From positions 1 through 9,083 of the forward strand of contig JANWKK010000219.1 of NCBI GenBank assembly GCA_025451425.1: a DNA stretch of 9,083 nucleotides. The letters are read 5' to 3'. Below are positions 6,587 through 9,083 of this stretch, piece after piece. Every line of letters begins with the position of its first letter. Within the stretch, counting starts at the first letter, position 1. The DNA comes from Gemmatimonadaceae bacterium. GTDB lineage: Bacteria; Gemmatimonadota; Gemmatimonadetes; Gemmatimonadales; Gemmatimonadaceae. The notes under the pieces are model-generated. The model ran no database searches. It was not told the origin of the DNA and saw only the letters and a program-made list of their open reading frames with translations. The position numbers and the translations under genes were made by a program.

Positions 6587-6604
6587 CGTTGCGTGCGTGC
6601 AACG
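6587..6604 (-). terminator. Possible hairpin after the ABC exporter gene
   Basis: CGTTGC and GCAACG pair perfectly (6 bp) around a 6-base loop, 18 bases downstream of the exporter stop codon on the minus strand. The following bases (AGTCAACTATCGCATTTCTC) are not a T-run, so termination would be weak or factor-dependent, and read-through into the FHA operon is possible. Confidence 0.3.
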
Positions 6605-6621
6605 GACGATAGGCGAAGCAT

Positions 6622-8502
6622 TCACATCCCGCTGACGAGCGCGCTCGACCCCGTGATGCGCGCATTCCCGCTCGCGACGCCGGTCTGCAATCGATACAGT
6701 CGTTCGTACAAGCCCCCCTTCGCCATGAGCTGTCGGTGCGTGCCGCGTTCGCGGAGCTGCCCATGGTGCAACACCAGGATTTCGTCCGCCCCAACGATGG
6801 TGCTCAGTCGATGCGCGATCGCGATCGTTGTTCGTCCGCTCATCAGCACACCGAGGGCGCTTTGAATCTCTGCCTCGATCTCGCTGTCGACCGCGCTCGT
6901 CGCCTCGTCGAGAATCAACAGGGCCGGATCGGCAGCGATGGCGCGCGCAAAGGAGAGAAGTTGTCGCTCGCCGACGCTGATCGATGCTCCGCGCTCACCG
7001 AGCACATGCCCGTATCCGTCGGGAAAACGTCGAATAATGCGATCGGCACCGACGCGCGCCGCAGCCGTGCTCACCTGCTCCTCGCTCAGAGGATTCGACA
7101 ATCGAATGTTCGTCGTTATGTCGCCGGCGAACAGGAAGATGTCTTGCTGCACGTAGCCGATGAGCGAGCGCAGCTCGTCGACGGGCATCTCTCGAATGTC
7201 GACGCCGTTCACCGTGATCCGTCCGCGCTGCGGATCGTAGAAGCGAAGCAGCAGGTTCACGATCGTGGTCTTCCCCGCTCCGGTGTGGCCAACCAGTGCG
7301 ACGGTGTGCCCAGGTTCGGCGCGGAAGCTCACGCCTTTGAGTACCCACTCCGGAGAGTGCTCGTCCGTGCTGCTCGTCCGCGCGACATGAGCGACGTCAT
7401 AGGCGAACCAGACGTCGAGAAATTCCACCGTCACCTTTCGCGCTGTGAGACGCGACGCGCCTTCGCTCGCCGCAAGGGCGGATGCCCCTGGAGCCACCGG
7501 TGTATCGAGCAGCCTGAAAATGCGCTCCGACGCGGCCATCGCCTGCTGAAGCATGTTGTATTTGTCGGAGAGATCTTGCAGCGGATCGAAGAAGCGCCTC
7601 ACGAGCTGGAGAAACGCGGCGACCGTCCCGACGGTCAACGCGCCGATCTCCACGCGGCGAGCACCCGCGACGATCAGGCTCGCCAGCGCGACCGTCGTCA
7701 GAATTTCAATCGCCGGGAAGTACAGCGCGTAGACGCGAATTGATTTGAGGTGCGCATCCAGGTGAGCGCGATTCAGCTTGTCGAAGCGCTCCGCCTCGTC
7801 GTGCTCGCGACCGAAAAGCTGAACAATTCGCATCCCGCTGATGTGCTCTTGCAAGTACGCGTTGATGCGAGCGAGCCGCGTGCGAATGTCTCGATAGGCA
7901 GCGCGCACCGAGCGCTGGAAGATGCTCGACGTAATCCAGATGAACGGAATCACAGCGAACGACGCAATCGCGAGTCGCCAGTCGGCGATGAGCATCAAAG
8001 CACTGATCGCGACGAGCGTAAACAGGTCCCCCATGCCCGACACGACGCCGGCGGTAAAAAGCTCGTTGAGCGATTCGACGTCGGATGTAACGCGCGTGAT
8101 GAGACGACCTACCGGATTTCGATCGAAAAAGGCGACCGGAAGTTCCTGCAGGTGCGCAAACAATTCGTGACGCAGGTCGCGCATGACGCGCTGGCCAAGC
8201 AGGCTCGTGAGAAGCGTTTCGCCGTACGACGCCACGAAGGAGAACGAAAGCGCGGCCGCAAAAATACCGGCCATTTTCCCCGCTGCCGCGAGATCACGGG
8301 CAGGCAGGGCGACATCGATCACACGCTGCGTGAGCAGAGGTCCCACGAGCTGGAGCACGCCCTCGATCGCAAGCAACGATAACGAGGAGGCAACGAGCCA
8401 ACCATATGGTCGCGCATAACGAAGCAGCCGGCGCATGAGGCGACCGTCGTATGCCTTTCCGAGTGCGTCTTCCTCGTGATATTCGGTGACGGGCGACGAC
8501 AT
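6622..8502 (-). CDS. ABC exporter, fused permease and ATPase (MsbA/YheI-type half transporter)
   Basis: 626 residues with the exporter layout: a transmembrane domain at about 30-310 with six hydrophobic segments (near 35-57, 78-95, 155-172, 178-195, 262-282, 290-303), then a nucleotide-binding domain at about 357-605. ATPase motifs: Walker A GHTGAGKT at 405-412, Q-loop YVQQD at 450-454, signature SVGER at 509-513 in place of LSGGQ, Walker B LLILDE at 528-533, and switch His564 in AIAHRLS. The SVGER form is usual for YheI/YheH-like exporters, and the N-terminal GKAYDGRLMRRLLRYARPY also fits that group. It would homodimerise or pair with a second half transporter; none is in the window. Substrate unknown (lipid or drug-like in relatives). 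ATG 8502 is the only sensible start; no clear Shine-Dalgarno. A divergent gene shares the 138-bp upstream gap. Confidence 0.94.
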   Translation of the reverse strand: MSSPVTEYHEEDALGKAYDGRLMRRLLRYARPYGWLVASSLSLLAIEGVLQLVGPLLTQRVIDVALPARDLAAAGKMAGIFAAALSFSFVASYGETLLTSLLGQRVMRDLRHELFAHLQELPVAFFDRNPVGRLITRVTSDVESLNELFTAGVVSGMGDLFTLVAISALMLIADWRLAIASFAVIPFIWITSSIFQRSVRAAYRDIRTRLARINAYLQEHISGMRIVQLFGREHDEAERFDKLNRAHLDAHLKSIRVYALYFPAIEILTTVALASLIVAGARRVEIGALTVGTVAAFLQLVRRFFDPLQDLSDKYNMLQQAMAASERIFRLLDTPVAPGASALAASEGASRLTARKVTVEFLDVWFAYDVAHVARTSSTDEHSPEWVLKGVSFRAEPGHTVALVGHTGAGKTTIVNLLLRFYDPQRGRITVNGVDIREMPVDELRSLIGYVQQDIFLFAGDITTNIRLSNPLSEEQVSTAAARVGADRIIRRFPDGYGHVLGERGASISVGERQLLSFARAIAADPALLILDEATSAVDSEIEAEIQSALGVLMSGRTTIAIAHRLSTIVGADEILVLHHGQLRERGTHRQLMAKGGLYERLYRLQTGVASGNARITGSSALVSGM

Positions 8503-8579
8503 TATCGTAAGGTAACGGCCCGGACAGGTCGGTTTTCGGTGCTTCAGCCCGGCTGTAACCGGCTGCGCAACGACAGTTG

Positions 8580-8595
8580 TGGTACATCGGTTGCG
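8580..8595 (+). promoter_or_regulatory. Candidate sigma-54 (-24/-12) promoter of the GlsB-like gene
   Basis: The sequence TGGTACATCGGTTGCG matches the RpoN consensus TGGCACGNNNNTTGCW at the key positions: TGG with GG at 8581-8582, AC following, and TTGC with GC at 8593-8594. The invariant GG-N10-GC spacing is exact. Transcription would begin near 8605-8608, leaving a leader of about 35 nt before ATG 8641. No bound activator site was identified. The match is read directly; activity is inference. Confidence 0.4.
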
Positions 8596-8610
8596 TTTTT
8601 ATCGGTTGCG
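8586..8610 (+). repeat. Tandem direct repeat ATCGGTTGCG
   Basis: ATCGGTTGCG occurs at 8586-8595 and again at 8601-8610, separated by TTTTT, a 15-bp period. The first copy overlaps the candidate -12 element and the second lies about where transcription would begin. It may be an operator or a chance local duplication. Confidence 0.5.
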
Positions 8611-8628
8611 GTTCTACCCCCATTTTTT

Positions 8629-8635
8629 GGAGGAG
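8629..8635 (+). promoter_or_regulatory. Strong ribosome binding site, decides the GlsB-like start
   Basis: GGAGGAG lies five bases before ATG 8641 and is the best Shine-Dalgarno in the window. It fixes the start at 8641 although the frame is open back to 8476. Confidence 0.85.
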
Positions 8636-8640
8636 ACGGT

Positions 8641-8916
8641 ATGGGTATCCTAGCGTGGATTGTTCTGGGCCTCATCGCCGGCGCGATTGCAAAGGCGATC
8701 ATGCCAGGAAAAGACCCGGGCGGAGTCATCGTCACGATTCTCATCGGGATCGTCGGTGCGTTCCTTGGTGGATTTCTTGGTAACCTGGTTACCGGAACTG
8801 GGTTGAATGGATTTTCCTTGTGGAGCATTCTGTTGGCGGTACTTGGCGCACTGCTGTTGTTGTGGATTTATCGCATGACAACGAGGGGCCGCTCGTCGAC
8901 AACTCCGACCGTTTGA
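8641..8916 (+). CDS. GlsB/YeaQ/YmgE family small membrane protein
   Basis: 91 residues, the usual size for this transglycosylase-associated / stress-response membrane protein family (about 80-95). Three hydrophobic glycine-rich segments are visible: about 3-22 (ILAWIVLGLIAGAIAKAI), 30-50 (VIVTILIGIVGAFLGGFLG) and 59-78 (LWSILLAVLGALLLLWIY). The family-typical loop KAIMPGKDPGG joins the first two, and a polar tail (TTRGRSSTTP) ends the protein. Members sit in the inner membrane and are often induced by stationary phase, acid or envelope stress; their biochemical role is unsettled, and the transglycosylase name is historical. It is monocistronic, with its own strong ribosome binding site and terminator, and divergent from the ABC exporter. 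A candidate sigma-54 promoter would fit stress or nutrient control. Confidence 0.93.
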   Translation: MGILAWIVLGLIAGAIAKAIMPGKDPGGVIVTILIGIVGAFLGGFLGNLVTGTGLNGFSLWSILLAVLGALLLLWIYRMTTRGRSSTTPTV

Positions 8917-8937
8917 CGCACGTGAGTTCGCAGCACA

Positions 8938-8971
8938 AGGCCGGCGCGATGACGCGCCGGCCTCCTTTTTT
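8938..8971 (+). terminator. Intrinsic terminator of the GlsB-like gene
   Basis: A perfect 11-bp stem AGGCCGGCGCG/CGCGCCGGCCT (8938-8948 with 8953-8963) with an ATGA tetraloop is followed by CC and six T (8966-8971), 21 bases after the stop codon. It is a textbook Rho-independent terminator for the plus strand. Confidence 0.95.
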
Positions 8972-9027
8972 GCGGGTCTTCCTTCAATCGCGGCGGGAGA
9001 TGAAAGGATCAGCTCAGCCGGCAGCGC

Positions 9028-9083
9028 CTAGATGTCATCGTCGGGATCGTCCGACATTTCTTGGAAAGTCGCGAAGAAGCAGA
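9028..9083 (-). CDS. Probable C-terminal end of a minus-strand gene (partial)
   Basis: Reading inward from the window end on the minus strand, one frame gives CFFATFQEMSDDPDDDI and then TAG at 9028-9030. A strongly acidic, Asp-rich end is common for true bacterial C-termini, and the gene would converge on the GlsB-like gene, whose terminator sits between them. Only 17 codons are visible, so the product cannot be named and chance is possible. A competing plus-strand frame from ATG 9000 has a GGGAG directly abutting the ATG and an Arg-rich reading, which looks less natural. Confidence 0.4.
   Translation of the reverse strand, partial: CFFATFQEMSDDPDDDI

Noticed and set aside
6446..6625. N-terminal extension of the FHA protein to an ATG at 6625
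   Set aside because: The extra 60 residues cross GC-rich hairpins, show no domain and overlap the exporter stop; ATG 6445 starts at the first FHA-like strand.
6964..6978. ABC signature reads SVGER rather than LSGGQ
   Set aside because: This variant is common in the YheI/YheH-like exporter group and does not suggest loss of function, as all other ATPase motifs are intact.
1..9083. An anti-phage defence island (HD hydrolase plus signalling genes)
   Set aside because: The HD gene is separated and convergent from the rest, and no sensor, effector, nuclease or cyclase typical of CBASS, Thoeris or similar systems is present.

Overview
This is a GC-rich chromosomal window from a free-living, probably soil or sediment bacterium. 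The gene content fits Gemmatimonadota or a neighbouring phylum: an ABC exporter with a GKAYDG-type N-terminus, a DUF3471-type beta-lactamase-fold hydrolase, and palindromic GAG/CTC-rich intergenic repeats. That assignment is an impression from protein and repeat style, not a database result. There is no plasmid or phage signature, and no RNA gene, CRISPR array or intact transposase was seen.

Left third (1-2042). A SAMHD1/YdhJ-like HD phosphohydrolase gene (+) lies between two copies of a long imperfect palindromic element. The left copy is cut by the window start. Between its arms it holds what looks like the decayed start of a four-helix-bundle (S23 / 23S rRNA intervening-sequence protein, Avd-like) gene. 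The right copy is a nearly pure hairpin of about 244 bp with no gene. A short asymmetric shoulder next to each copy faces the HD gene, so the two copies look like inverted repeats around it.

Middle (2043-6445, all on the minus strand). Reading in the direction of transcription, there is a protein with three FHA-type domains and a C-terminal membrane anchor, a PP2C-type Ser/Thr phosphatase 4 nt downstream, and a 62-residue orphan protein that starts inside the phosphatase stop codon (ATGA). These three form a compact operon for phosphothreonine recognition and removal; no Ser/Thr kinase is in view. After a 149-bp gap with a perfect 18-bp inverted repeat comes an exported serine beta-lactamase-fold hydrolase.

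Right third (6446-9083). A 176-bp gap with three GC-rich hairpins separates the FHA gene from an upstream MsbA/YheI-type ABC exporter (minus). Divergent from the exporter is a 91-residue GlsB/YeaQ/YmgE-family small membrane protein (+). It has a strong Shine-Dalgarno, a candidate sigma-54 (-24/-12) promoter and a textbook intrinsic terminator. The last 56 bases look like the acidic C-terminal end of another minus-strand gene.

The items most worth a second look are the palindromic element with its four-helix-bundle remnant, the tri-FHA/PP2C/orphan operon, the inverted repeat with alternative folds at 3934-4003, and the candidate sigma-54 promoter of the GlsB-like gene.
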